NCBI GenBank assembly: GCA_934675225.1
Contig: CAKUQA010000018.1
Location: 1-10,205 of the forward strand
From: an uncultured Candidatus Melainabacteria bacterium
GTDB taxonomy: Bacteria; Cyanobacteriota; Vampirovibrionia; Gastranaerophilales; Gastranaerophilaceae
Direction of reading: 5' to 3'
DNA: 10,205 nt
Positions 1 to 6,717 of the stretch are shown here, in pieces. The notes beneath the pieces were generated by a model that saw only the letters and a program-made list of their open reading frames with translations, searched no databases and was not told the origin of the DNA. Position numbers and translations under genes: made by a program. The stretch's first letter is position 1, and every line of letters begins with the position of its first letter.

Positions 1-475
1 GGAGCATGCAGGGGCACATGGAACAACTGCCGCGCTTGCTATGCTTAATGATGCCGTAAAAAAAGGTGGAATTATGGCAAGCTCTCATGTTGGTGGTTTG
101 TCTGGAGCTTTTATTCCTGTTTCTGAAGATGCAGGAATGATTGAAGCTGCAACAAACGGTTATTTGACATTTGATAAATTGGAAGCTATGACATCAGTTT
201 GCTCTGTAGGTTTAGATATGATAGCAATTCCTGGAGATACGCCTGTAGATACAATCGCAGGAATTATGGCTGATGAAATGGCAATTGGAATGATTAACAA
301 AAAGACAACTGCTGTTAGAGTTATTCCTGTTGTGGGAAAGAGTATAGGAGACGAAGTTGTATACGGAGGATTATTAGGGAAAGCTCCGATTATGCCTGTA
401 CGTAATTTATCTTCTTCCAGATTTGTTCGCCGTGGTGGAAGAATTCCGGCTCCAATACATAGTTTAAACAATTAA
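1..475 (+). CDS. UPF0210 / DUF711 (PFL) family protein, 3' part only
   Basis: The reading frame is already open at base 2 and runs to TAA at 473-475, giving 157 visible residues; the start lies outside the window. The visible part begins [13 protein letters not shown] and ends in the arginine/glycine stretch [15 protein letters not shown], which I recognise as the C-terminal signature of the UPF0210 (DUF711) family. Full members are about 450 residues, so roughly the last third is present. The glycine- and small-residue-rich text ([37 protein letters not shown]) is typical of the family. The biochemical role is not firmly established; in many genomes the gene sits beside a small ACT-domain protein (UPF0237), which would be upstream of this window. 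The next gene starts 10 bases after the stop and has a Shine-Dalgarno site, so co-transcription is likely. Family assignment rests on recalled motifs, not a search. Confidence 0.88.
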   Translation, partial: EHAGAHGTTAALAMLNDAVKKGGIMASSHVGGLSGAFIPVSEDAGMIEAATNGYLTFDKLEAMTSVCSVGLDMIAIPGDTPVDTIAGIMADEMAIGMINKKTTAVRVIPVVGKSIGDEVVYGGLLGKAPIMPVRNLSSSRFVRRGGRIPAPIHSLNN

Positions 476-485
476 AAGGATACTT

Positions 486-974
486 ATGGCAGAATCGATC
501 CGAGTTTTTGAAAACAGTTTGAGAGAATTTTTGATTAATATTCAAACAGACTCCTATAATACTCAAGGAAAAGTTGAATACAAATATAATAATTTAAAAG
601 TTTATATGGAACCTAAAAATAAATCAATTCCACACTTTTGGGTTGCAGTAAATATTTCTGCCGCTTGCTATCAAATTGACCCGTTAGAAAAAATTGATGG
701 AAGCATGGGCTCTGACGAAAGATATATTTTGAAATGGGCTGGCAGGCCGAATATTAATGGAGAATTGAAAAAGCATTGGACATATTTAACAAATTCTGCT
801 GAGCTTATAAGTCATCAGGTTAGAAATGAAAAGAAAACCGCAGAAAATCTTGAAATTACTCAAAAAGAAATGCAAGAAATTACTGAAATTGTTACCGGAA
901 CAGGCGTTAAAAAGAGATTTAGGGGTTTTGATTCAAATATGAGGATGAACAGACATGCCAAAAACATTAAATGA
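486..974 (+). CDS. Unknown protein, first of a tandem paralogue pair (162 aa)
   Basis: I do not recognise this family. ATG at 486 follows an AAGGA site at 476-480, ten bases after the upstream UPF0210 stop. Residues 1-98 align without a gap to residues 1-98 of the next gene, with about 30 identities. These include the block YNNLK..MEP at 34-43, PH at 49-50, IS at 57-58, and G..G.DERY.L.W at 72-84. Residues 99-162 are an extra, highly charged and probably helical tail (rich in E, K, N and Q) absent from the paralogue. There is no signal peptide or membrane segment, so it is probably cytoplasmic. The stop lies 20 bases inside the next gene, which implies translational coupling. The N-terminal domain could be a small alpha/beta fold (helix about 5-25, then strands), but that is inference from residue pattern only. 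Confidence 0.8.
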   Translation: MAESIRVFENSLREFLINIQTDSYNTQGKVEYKYNNLKVYMEPKNKSIPHFWVAVNISAACYQIDPLEKIDGSMGSDERYILKWAGRPNINGELKKHWTYLTNSAELISHQVRNEKKTAENLEITQKEMQEITEIVTGTGVKKRFRGFDSNMRMNRHAKNIK

Positions 975-1275
975 ATTAGCCGGAGAACTAAAACAGGTGA
1001 TTATAGAGTTGCAGTCAGATGCGCATAATAAAGGGAATATGCGAGCTGAACGTTATAATAATCTTAAATTGGTTATGGAACCGGACAGGAATAGAAATCC
1101 TCACGTTGTTATAGATTTAGCTATTTCATCGGCAGAATTCGACCTTACAAGCGGACAAAAATTAAATGGCGGGCTTGGGCCTGATGAACGTTATGTTTTA
1201 CGTTGGCTAAGTAAATCAGGAACTTTGACAAACCTTCAAGATACTTGGAAATCCATTGTCAAAAAAGATAGCTAA
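955..1275 (+). CDS. Unknown protein, second of a tandem paralogue pair (106 aa)
   Basis: This is the short partner of the preceding gene and is equally unrecognised. Its whole length corresponds to the N-terminal domain of that protein: Y34-NNLK, M41-E-P, P49-H, I57-S, D77-E-R-Y and W84 and W98 are all at identical residue numbers in both. It therefore looks like the domain in minimal form. ATG at 955 lies inside the 3' end of the previous gene in a different frame; a GAGGA at 941-945 is the likely ribosome site, about nine bases upstream. No hydrophobic segment or signal peptide is visible. It ends 15 bases before the stop of the convergent minus-strand gene, and I see no proper terminator in that gap. 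Duplication followed by a gain or loss of the C-terminal tail is the simplest history. The two products may form a heteromer, but that is inference. Confidence 0.8.
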   Translation: MPKTLNELAGELKQVIIELQSDAHNKGNMRAERYNNLKLVMEPDRNRNPHVVIDLAISSAEFDLTSGQKLNGGLGPDERYVLRWLSKSGTLTNLQDTWKSIVKKDS

Positions 1276-1290
1276 AATTTATAATAGAAT

Positions 1291-1611
1291 TTAATTTTTC
1301 CTTTTGCTTTTAAAATATGTAAAAAGTCCTGCTCCTGCTGCTACTAGTCCGTTTGTAATAAGAGAAAGTTTGAACGGAGATGTTTTGATATGTTTCCCGA
1401 CAAATCCTGTTATTCTGTCTAATACAATCCCAAAACCAAACCAAGACAAGGCTGTAGATAAACCATCATGTAAAGGAGCATTAGCTTTTTTATGCATAAC
1501 AACTGGACGTGGGCGTTTTAAGCCTTCCATCGTATTTTTACTTCTCTTATCTTGTGTTGTTTGATATGTGTTTTGGTGTTTAGTACTTCCAAATGTTACG
1601 GGATAAATCAT
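1291..1611 (-). CDS. Small basic protein with two hydrophobic segments (106 aa)
   Basis: I do not recognise this protein. Residues 1-50 are polar and basic with no hydrophobic stretch. Residues about 52-71 (STALSWFGFGIVLDRITGFV, containing an internal Asp-Arg pair) and 82-100 (LSLITNGLVAAGAGLFTYF) are hydrophobic enough to be membrane helices or a membrane hairpin. The tail is KSKRKN, a basic end that would favour a cytoplasmic C-terminus. A good promoter lies just upstream on the same strand (1639-1666), which supports this strand over the overlapping plus-strand frame at 1304-1564. The ribosome site is weak (AGAAGAAG about ten bases before the ATG). The gene is convergent with the paralogue pair and divergent from the alcohol dehydrogenase, so it is probably a single-gene unit. 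The function is unknown; an internal ATG at residue 28 is an alternative start. Confidence 0.68.
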   Translation of the reverse strand: MIYPVTFGSTKHQNTYQTTQDKRSKNTMEGLKRPRPVVMHKKANAPLHDGLSTALSWFGFGIVLDRITGFVGKHIKTSPFKLSLITNGLVAAGAGLFTYFKSKRKN

Positions 1612-1638
1612 AATTCTTTAACTTCTTCTCTAAATGAT

Positions 1639-1666
1639 AGTATATATTACCTTTACATATTGTCAA
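1639..1666 (-). promoter_or_regulatory. Sigma70-type promoter of the small membrane-like protein gene
   Basis: Read on the minus strand there is a perfect -35 TTGACA (1666-1661), a 16-base spacer and a -10 TATACT (1644-1639). The expected transcript start is near 1632, giving a leader of about 20 bases before the ATG at 1611. Confidence 0.65.
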
Positions 1667-1674
1667 TACCATAT

Positions 1675-1696
1675 TTAAAAAATAATAATTTTTTAA
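1675..1696. repeat. All-AT inverted repeat between divergent promoters
   Basis: Arms TTAAAAAAT (1675-1683) and ATTTTTTAA (1688-1696) are exact inverse complements around a 4-base AATA centre. The repeat lies between the -35 boxes of the two divergent promoters, 11 bases upstream of the alcohol dehydrogenase -35. It could be an UP-like element, an operator, or chance in very AT-rich sequence. Confidence 0.4.
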
Positions 1697-1706
1697 CAAA
1701 TTATTC

Positions 1707-1735
1707 TTGCAATTATCGGTTACATTTCTTATAAT
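1707..1735 (+). promoter_or_regulatory. Sigma70-type promoter of the alcohol dehydrogenase gene
   Basis: The -35 is TTGCAA (1707-1712), the spacer is 17 bases and the -10 is a consensus TATAAT (1730-1735). The start of transcription would be near 1742, leaving a leader of about 43 bases. The same -35 hexamer is used by the tpiA promoter in this window. Confidence 0.68.
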
Positions 1736-1770
1736 ATAAGTTGTAATAGATATGCTACAAGGTAGTGTGA

Positions 1771-1776
1771 AAGGAG
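1771..1776 (+). promoter_or_regulatory. Ribosome binding site that sets the alcohol dehydrogenase start
   Basis: AAGGAG lies eight bases before the ATG at 1785. The earlier in-frame ATG at 1752 has no comparable site and would add 11 residues not expected in the family, so 1785 is chosen. Confidence 0.8.
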
Positions 1777-1784
1777 AGTTTATT

Positions 1785-2993
1785 ATGTGGGAAAAGGATA
1801 TTAACATTAACGAAGTTAAAGAAATCCGCACAAGAACTACAGTTTATTTTGGTGTTGGTGCTATCAAAAAAATTGATGACATCGCAAAAGTTTTAAAAGA
1901 CAAAGGTATTGATAAAGTTATCGTAATGTCAGGTAAACATGCTTACAAAGCAACAGGTGCTTGGGATTATGTAGAAAAAGCATTAAATGCTCATGGTATT
2001 GGCTATATAAATTATGCAGAAGTAACTCCAAACCCTAATACTCATCACGTTGATGATGCTGCTAAAATGGCAAGAGATTTTGGTGCTAAGGCAGTAATTT
2101 CAATAGGTGGAGGTTCGCCTACAGATGCAGGTAAATCAGTTGCAATTTTGCTTGAATATCCTGATAAATCAGCAGATGATATATATGAATTTAGGTTTGC
2201 TCCTGAAAAAGCCGCTCCAATTGTTTCAATTAACCTTACACACGGTACAGGTACAGAAACAAACAGATTTGCGGTTGTAACTAACCTTGAAAAGAATTTC
2301 AAACCTGCAATTGCTTATGATTGCATATATCCGATGTTTGCAATTGATGATCCTCAATTGATGACAAAATTGTCACCAAAACAAACAAGATATGTTTCAA
2401 TTGATGCGGTTAACCACGTTGTAGAAGCTGCAACATCTACAGTTGCTTCTCCATATTCAATTACTCTTGCAAAACAAGTAATTGAATTGGTTGCAAAATA
2501 TTTGCCAAAAGCAATTGCTAATCCGGAAGATTTGGAAGCTCGTTATTTCTTGGCGTATGCTGCTATGATGGGTGGTGTAAGTTTTGATAACGGTTTGTTG
2601 CATTATACACATGCTCTTGAACATCCGTTGAGTGCTGTAAAACCGGATTTATCTCACGGTTTGGGCTTGGCAATATTGCTTCCTGCTGTAATTAAAACAA
2701 TTTATAAAGACAGACCAAATGTATTGGCAGATATTTTAGCTCCAATTGCGCCAGGTTTGAAACCGGAAGCTTCAGATGCAGATAAAGCAGCTAAAAAAGT
2801 TCAAGATTGGTTGTATTCTGTTGATGTGAAAGAAAAATTGTCTGATGAAGGCTTTACTGATGCAGATGTTGAAAAACTTACTGATTTGGTATTTACAACT
2901 CCATCTTTAGCAGGTTTGATAGATATTGCACCATCAGGCAATAGCAGAGAAGTTGTAGAAGAAATCTACAGAAATTCTGTAAAACCTCTATAA
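1785..2993 (+). CDS. Iron-containing alcohol dehydrogenase (group III)
   Basis: The 402-residue product has the usual length and layout of group III Fe-dependent alcohol dehydrogenases, which reduce aldehydes or oxidise alcohols with NAD(P)H. The N-terminal dinucleotide-binding half carries FGVGAIKKI (22-30) and the GGGSPTDAGK loop (108-117); the THGTGTETN stretch (152-160) corresponds to the family's TxAGTGSE loop. The C-terminal half supplies the metal ligands Asp207 and His211 (DAVNH), His276 (HALEH) and His291 (SHG); His280 matches the conserved extra histidine. All four ligands are present, so it should be active. There is no signal peptide; it is cytoplasmic. It has its own promoter and terminator and is monocistronic, fitting a fermentative redox-balancing role. 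The exact substrate (ethanol, butanol, propanediol or other) cannot be read from the sequence. Confidence 0.93.
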   Translation: MWEKDININEVKEIRTRTTVYFGVGAIKKIDDIAKVLKDKGIDKVIVMSGKHAYKATGAWDYVEKALNAHGIGYINYAEVTPNPNTHHVDDAAKMARDFGAKAVISIGGGSPTDAGKSVAILLEYPDKSADDIYEFRFAPEKAAPIVSINLTHGTGTETNRFAVVTNLEKNFKPAIAYDCIYPMFAIDDPQLMTKLSPKQTRYVSIDAVNHVVEAATSTVASPYSITLAKQVIELVAKYLPKAIANPEDLEARYFLAYAAMMGGVSFDNGLLHYTHALEHPLSAVKPDLSHGLGLAILLPAVIKTIYKDRPNVLADILAPIAPGLKPEASDADKAAKKVQDWLYSVDVKEKLSDEGFTDADVEKLTDLVFTTPSLAGLIDIAPSGNSREVVEEIYRNSVKPL

Positions 2994-3009
2994 TTGTTAA
3001 AAATATAAT

Positions 3010-3045
3010 AAAAAGCCGAATTGGATATTTCCAACTCGGCTTTTT
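3010..3045. terminator. Bidirectional terminator between convergent genes
   Basis: Fifteen-base arms (3010-3024 and 3031-3045) form a stem around a six-base ATATTT loop: AAAAAGCCGA with TCGGCTTTTT, then TTGG with CCAA. There is one A:C mismatch in the plus-strand RNA, which becomes a G:U wobble in the minus-strand RNA. A-runs and T-runs on both flanks allow it to end the alcohol dehydrogenase transcript and the convergent TPR gene transcript. Confidence 0.88.
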
Positions 3046-3071
3046 CGTTAAATTTATATATACAACAAAAC

Positions 3072-4607
3072 TTATCCAAGCAATTCAAGACTGTTTAATT
3101 TATCATTAATTTCATTCATCAAATTGACATCATCAGTCTGTCTTGCATAATTTTGAGCTTTTGTTAGCAAACCTTTTGCTTTTGAAATATTGCTGTGTTC
3201 TACCATAATATCAGCGGCTTTAGCGTAATTTTGAGCTGTTTTTAATGGTGATTCTGCCTCGGTATAATGTTTTACAGCTTTAGAGTATGATTTTAATGCA
3301 TCTTGAGAAAATCCAAACTTTTCGTAAGCATCACCCATACTAGAAGATACAAAACCCTTCAATCTGGAATTTTCTGTTTGTGCTGCTAAATCATCTGCAA
3401 CCGAAATGTAGTTCATAGCTTCATCATCATACATATCAGTCAATATATTACCCATTTTGGTAAGAGATGTTGATTGAGCAGTCAAGTTTTCTGTTTCTCC
3501 TGCAAAAGAGATTGAATTAAAATAATGATCCATAGCAGGTTTAATTTGATTTACATCATCATAAATCTGCGCCATAGCATAGTGTGCCTTTGTTTTTACG
3601 TTTTTGTCATTTGTGTTAAGTGAATTATTATAACTTGTTAGGGCCTGAGGGTAATAGTCATAATCATCATAAATTTTTCCAACTTCATAATAAACTTTTG
3701 ATTTGGTTTCGTTATCTCCAACTTCATCAGCTCTTTTTAATGCTCTTTGAAAAGATGCAATTGCTTTTTCCGGTTCGTTTGCATAAGCTAATTTTTTTGA
3801 TTGTATAAATAATGATTTTAACTCTTTATCTTGCGGAATTAAAGAGATTACTTTAGTTTCATTTTCAATTTCTTTATCAACCGGTTCTTGCACAGTATCA
3901 GCAACGGCAGTTTTTTCTTCCGTTTTTGTTTTTTCTTTTGTACTGCCTTCAGGAAATTTTACTAAAAACTGTGGATTGATATCTCCTTCATCATATTTAA
4001 AATCAATTTGTTGTAGAAATAACGCATCAACCCAATTTTCTACAACTTTTGAATCTTTATTTAAAGTTTGAGAAATGTATGTATCAAGGATGGATGAAGC
4101 ATTTTTTAAGTTTGATTTAACAAGCTTTGTATTTGGATTATCTTTTTTTACTTGAGCTTCAATCAAAGTAAGATATCCATTAACTTCTTCTTTAAGGTCG
4201 TCAGGAGTTCCTATTGCAGCGGCTGTATTTTTAAAATCTTTTAAAATTTGCGCGATATTAATTACTGCGCTTCTACCTGAAAGGGTTTTAGTTGGCATAA
4301 CCTCAGCAGATTGCGTAGTTACTTGAGATTGTTGATTTTGTGGGGCTGTATTATATCTTGCTTGTGCCTGAATTTGAGACCGCATTTGGCGCCAATCAAC
4401 CTGTTCTCCACTATTTTGTTGTTGATATGCAGGAGTATAAGTTGGGGTTTTCTGTTCAACATATTGCAACCCTTTGCTTTTCGCATTTTGGTCAGTTTGT
4501 TCTTCTCGTTGAGCAGAAGAAGTGTTTTGCTCGTCATCTTGCTTTCTCTTAACAAGACTACGCGCATCTTTATTCAAATATGGTCGCTGAAATATACCGT
4601 TTAACAC
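3072..4607 (-). CDS. Tetratricopeptide-repeat protein with Q-rich N-terminus (511 aa)
   Basis: The start is GTG at 4607, seven bases after a clear AGAGGG site. Residues 1-110 are low-complexity, rich in Gln, Asn, Thr and Lys, and probably disordered. Residues about 113-215 form a helical region of unknown type, and 221-252 is a charged linker. From about 262 to 503 there are about six helix-pair repeats with a period near 40 residues rather than 34. They show the TPR pattern of a small residue in helix A and a conserved Ala/Pro-x-Ala in helix B (for example PEKAIASFQRAL at 279-290, PQALTSYNNSL at 320-330, SQDALKSYSKAV at 434-445). There is no signal peptide or membrane helix, so it is likely a cytoplasmic scaffold or binding protein. 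The rlhA-like gene lies upstream on the same strand, 112 bases away. The specific role and partner are unknown. Confidence 0.85.
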   Translation of the reverse strand: MLNGIFQRPYLNKDARSLVKRKQDDEQNTSSAQREEQTDQNAKSKGLQYVEQKTPTYTPAYQQQNSGEQVDWRQMRSQIQAQARYNTAPQNQQSQVTTQSAEVMPTKTLSGRSAVINIAQILKDFKNTAAAIGTPDDLKEEVNGYLTLIEAQVKKDNPNTKLVKSNLKNASSILDTYISQTLNKDSKVVENWVDALFLQQIDFKYDEGDINPQFLVKFPEGSTKEKTKTEEKTAVADTVQEPVDKEIENETKVISLIPQDKELKSLFIQSKKLAYANEPEKAIASFQRALKRADEVGDNETKSKVYYEVGKIYDDYDYYPQALTSYNNSLNTNDKNVKTKAHYAMAQIYDDVNQIKPAMDHYFNSISFAGETENLTAQSTSLTKMGNILTDMYDDEAMNYISVADDLAAQTENSRLKGFVSSSMGDAYEKFGFSQDALKSYSKAVKHYTEAESPLKTAQNYAKAADIMVEHSNISKAKGLLTKAQNYARQTDDVNLMNEINDKLNSLELLG

Positions 4608-4614
4608 AAATCTA

Positions 4615-4620
4615 CCCTCT
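4615..4620 (-). promoter_or_regulatory. Ribosome binding site supporting a GTG start
   Basis: Minus-strand AGAGGG lies seven bases before GTG at 4607. No ATG nearby is better placed, so the GTG is the likely start of the TPR gene. Confidence 0.7.
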
Positions 4621-4657
4621 GGTATGTTAACTATATACTAAAACCTGCTAACTTTCG

Positions 4658-4673
4658 TCATACTTTTGTATGA
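4658..4673. repeat. Short inverted repeat upstream of the TPR gene
   Basis: TCATAC and GTATGA (six-base arms, TTTT centre) form a perfect inverted repeat 50-66 bases before the TPR start. No T-run follows on the minus strand, so it is not a terminator for the upstream gene. It could be an operator, as it would overlap the -35 area of any promoter for the TPR gene. I found no convincing promoter hexamers there: ATGACG and TAGTAT-like elements are only partial matches. Confidence 0.35.
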
Positions 4674-4719
4674 AATCTACAGATTTTATTTAAGGTTATT
4701 TTCAGTGAAGTCAAATTTT

Positions 4720-6507
4720 TTAATTACTTAAAACGTACATTTCACAATTTTTGCAATCAAATTTTAACGGATATTTTTTCCCTTTTTCATCAACCAAAAA
4801 TAGTTTTTTAGGAGATTTACACATATTAAGTGCGAATTTTATACAATGTTTTGTATGCATAAGCTCAATAGGTTTTGATTTTGTATTTCCATATTCAAAA
4901 GCCATTTCACAAACTTTGCAATTACAGTTTTCATAGAAACATTTTGCTTCTTTATTAAAAATATTTGCCCTGTAGTCAAGTTCTTTTTGTGGAAATTCAG
5001 TATATTTTAAGGATTTTTGGATTTCTCTTTTGTAATTTTTCAAGCGCTCATTCATCAAATCTAATAAAATCCGCCGTCTAATTTCGTTTATTTGAGAAAT
5101 TGGCATAAAAGGAAGTTGTCCGATTATATCAACATTTTGTACATAAAAATCACTTTCACCTGTTTTTTTTAGTTGATTTATAAAATTTTCTTTCATTTTT
5201 TCGGGATTTTTGGGGAGTTCTGTATTCTCAATTTTTAAATCTATGGAATTGTTATCCTCATCAACAGCCTTTAACATGTTATCCTGAAAAGTAAATACAA
5301 CACCTATTTGTCGCTTTGTTTTTGAATTTTCCAATTGTTTTTCAAATTTACTATCAAAATTCCTATAAATTTCAAATCCTTCGGAAACTCCATCCATCTT
5401 GTTTGGAAAAATTTTATTACCCTCTACTTTATTGACCAAACAGCCCATGCCGTTAAAATACAAACCATCCTGAGGGTTCAACATTTTTGGAGAATTATTT
5501 TTAAACCAATCTATTTCAAAATAATTTTTCCCAACTGATTTAATTTTACCAAGTTTTTCACCAAGAGATTTTGGGCTATCAAAGTTAAAACAGTTTTTTC
5601 TACCAATTAAAAAATAATCAGTAAATCCTCTATTGAAGCTTTTTCTTACATTCGGCTCAAAGTCTAAGAAAACTTTACCGGAAGATGTCTTTTCTGCAAG
5701 TTTATCAATTTCTTGCCTATAGTATGCAACAACATTTTTTACATAATTGATATCCTTTAGACGTCCTTCTATTTTAAAAGATTTCACATTTGCGTTAATA
5801 AGTTCTTTTAAATGTCTTGAAGCATTAAAATCTTTCATGCATAAAAGGTATTTGTTTTTTATAATAATATTTCCTTTTTCATCAACAATAGAATATTTTT
5901 TTCTGCAAACCTGAGCGCACTCACCTCTATTTGCAGAACGCCCGCCAATATAGTAACTCATATAACATTGACCACTGTATGACACGCATAAAGCACCATG
6001 AACAAATGTTTCTATTTCTAAATTTTCTTTTCGAGCAAATTCACCAATTTCTTTAATTTGCTCAAGTGAAAGTTCTCTTGCTAAAATTACTCTTGACACT
6101 CCGACTTTTTGGAAGAATTTAACTTTATCCAAACTTCTGTTATCACATTGTGTACTAGCGTGAATTGCGATTGGGGGAAGTTTTTTATCAATTGCAAGTT
6201 TTAAAATTGCCATATCTTGAACTATTATAGCATCTACTCCAATTTCATAAAGTTTTTGAATTAATTCTTTGGCTGCACTTAATTCATCATCTTTCAATAT
6301 TGTATTTACTGTTACATGTACTTTTACATAGAATTTATGAGCATAGTCAACAATTTCTTTTAAATCTTCAAGAGAATTTCCAACTTTTTTTCTTGCACCA
6401 AAATCTTTTGCACCAATATACAATGCATCACATCCTGAATTTATTGCAGCAAATGCTGTTTTTTTGTCTTTTGCAGGCGCTAACAGTTCAACTTTTTTCA
6501 TAAGCAT
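4720..6507 (-). CDS. rlhA: U32-family protein, RlhA-like (23S rRNA C2501 hydroxylation)
   Basis: This 595-residue protein matches E. coli RlhA (YdcP, about 650 aa) along its length as I recall that sequence. RlhA is needed for 5-hydroxycytidine at C2501 of 23S rRNA. Residues about 5-260 are the U32 TIM-barrel domain, with VELLAPAKD (6-14), HASTQCD (116-122), FVHGALCVSYSGQC (168-181) and GRSANRGECAQVCR (189-202). C174, C181, C197, C201 and C223 are candidates for the [4Fe-4S] ligands known in U32 relatives such as UbiU/UbiV. SFKIEGRLKD (243-252) and NRGFTDYF (292-299) follow, then a DUF3656-type middle. The C-terminal HTKHCIKFALNMC and FDCKNCEMYVL are also in E. coli RlhA. An additional CX4CXCX2C cluster (523-533) is unusual. 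E. coli's last 20 or so residues are missing. There is no Shine-Dalgarno site; the ATG at 6501 is an alternative start two codons in. Confidence 0.88.
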   Translation of the reverse strand: MLMKKVELLAPAKDKKTAFAAINSGCDALYIGAKDFGARKKVGNSLEDLKEIVDYAHKFYVKVHVTVNTILKDDELSAAKELIQKLYEIGVDAIIVQDMAILKLAIDKKLPPIAIHASTQCDNRSLDKVKFFQKVGVSRVILARELSLEQIKEIGEFARKENLEIETFVHGALCVSYSGQCYMSYYIGGRSANRGECAQVCRKKYSIVDEKGNIIIKNKYLLCMKDFNASRHLKELINANVKSFKIEGRLKDINYVKNVVAYYRQEIDKLAEKTSSGKVFLDFEPNVRKSFNRGFTDYFLIGRKNCFNFDSPKSLGEKLGKIKSVGKNYFEIDWFKNNSPKMLNPQDGLYFNGMGCLVNKVEGNKIFPNKMDGVSEGFEIYRNFDSKFEKQLENSKTKRQIGVVFTFQDNMLKAVDEDNNSIDLKIENTELPKNPEKMKENFINQLKKTGESDFYVQNVDIIGQLPFMPISQINEIRRRILLDLMNERLKNYKREIQKSLKYTEFPQKELDYRANIFNKEAKCFYENCNCKVCEMAFEYGNTKSKPIELMHTKHCIKFALNMCKSPKKLFLVDEKGKKYPLKFDCKNCEMYVLSN

Positions 6508-6522
6508 ATTATATTACAAATA

Positions 6523-6551
6523 AATATAATCTCAGTAAAAACAAACAACAA
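6523..6551 (-). promoter_or_regulatory. Candidate promoter of the rlhA-like gene (very short leader)
   Basis: On the minus strand TTGTTG (6551-6546), a 17-base spacer and TATATT (6528-6523) make a plausible promoter. Transcription would begin near 6516, only about nine bases before the ATG at 6507, which agrees with the absence of a Shine-Dalgarno site and suggests an almost leaderless mRNA. Confidence 0.42.
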
Positions 6552-6644
6552 AAAATTAATATTAAACCCTTATCATTGACTTTTGTTTGCGGAACGAACT
6601 GAAAATTTTTACATATTTTGGTCCGGTACAGTATTAATCATGTG

Positions 6645-6660
6645 TTTTATTGCAATAAAA
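6645..6660. promoter_or_regulatory. Perfect 16-bp palindrome over the tpiA -35 box (candidate operator)
   Basis: TTTTATTGCAATAAAA is an exact two-fold palindrome centred on the -35 hexamer TTGCAA of the tpiA promoter. A dimeric regulator bound here would block polymerase. No regulator is encoded in the window, so this is a candidate only. Confidence 0.4.
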
Positions 6661-6677
6661 TATTTTCCTCATATAAT
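6650..6677 (+). promoter_or_regulatory. Sigma70-type promoter of tpiA
   Basis: The -35 TTGCAA (6650-6655), a 16-base spacer and a consensus -10 TATAAT (6672-6677) precede tpiA by about 40 bases. A strong AAGGAG site follows at 6702-6707, ten bases before the ATG. Confidence 0.68.
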
Positions 6678-6717
6678 AAAAGTGTTAAATCGTACATAAA
6701 TAAGGAGAATTTTTATT

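Noticed and set aside
1276..1310. Terminator between the convergent genes ending at 1275 and 1291
   Set aside because: Only a five-pair all-AT stem (AAATT/AATTT) before a short T-run; too weak to call.
1304..1564. Plus-strand open frame of 86 codons
   Set aside because: It is the shadow of the minus-strand gene, which has a consensus promoter; the plus frame has no ribosome site.
1752..1784. Upstream in-frame ATG that would extend the alcohol dehydrogenase by 11 residues
   Set aside because: No ribosome site before 1752, while AAGGAG is ideally placed for the ATG at 1785 and would itself be translated if 1752 were used.
4311..4604. Hydrophobic plus-strand frame opposite the TPR gene
   Set aside because: It is the antisense of the Gln/Lys-rich start of the TPR gene; its hydrophobicity is a reading artefact of that composition.
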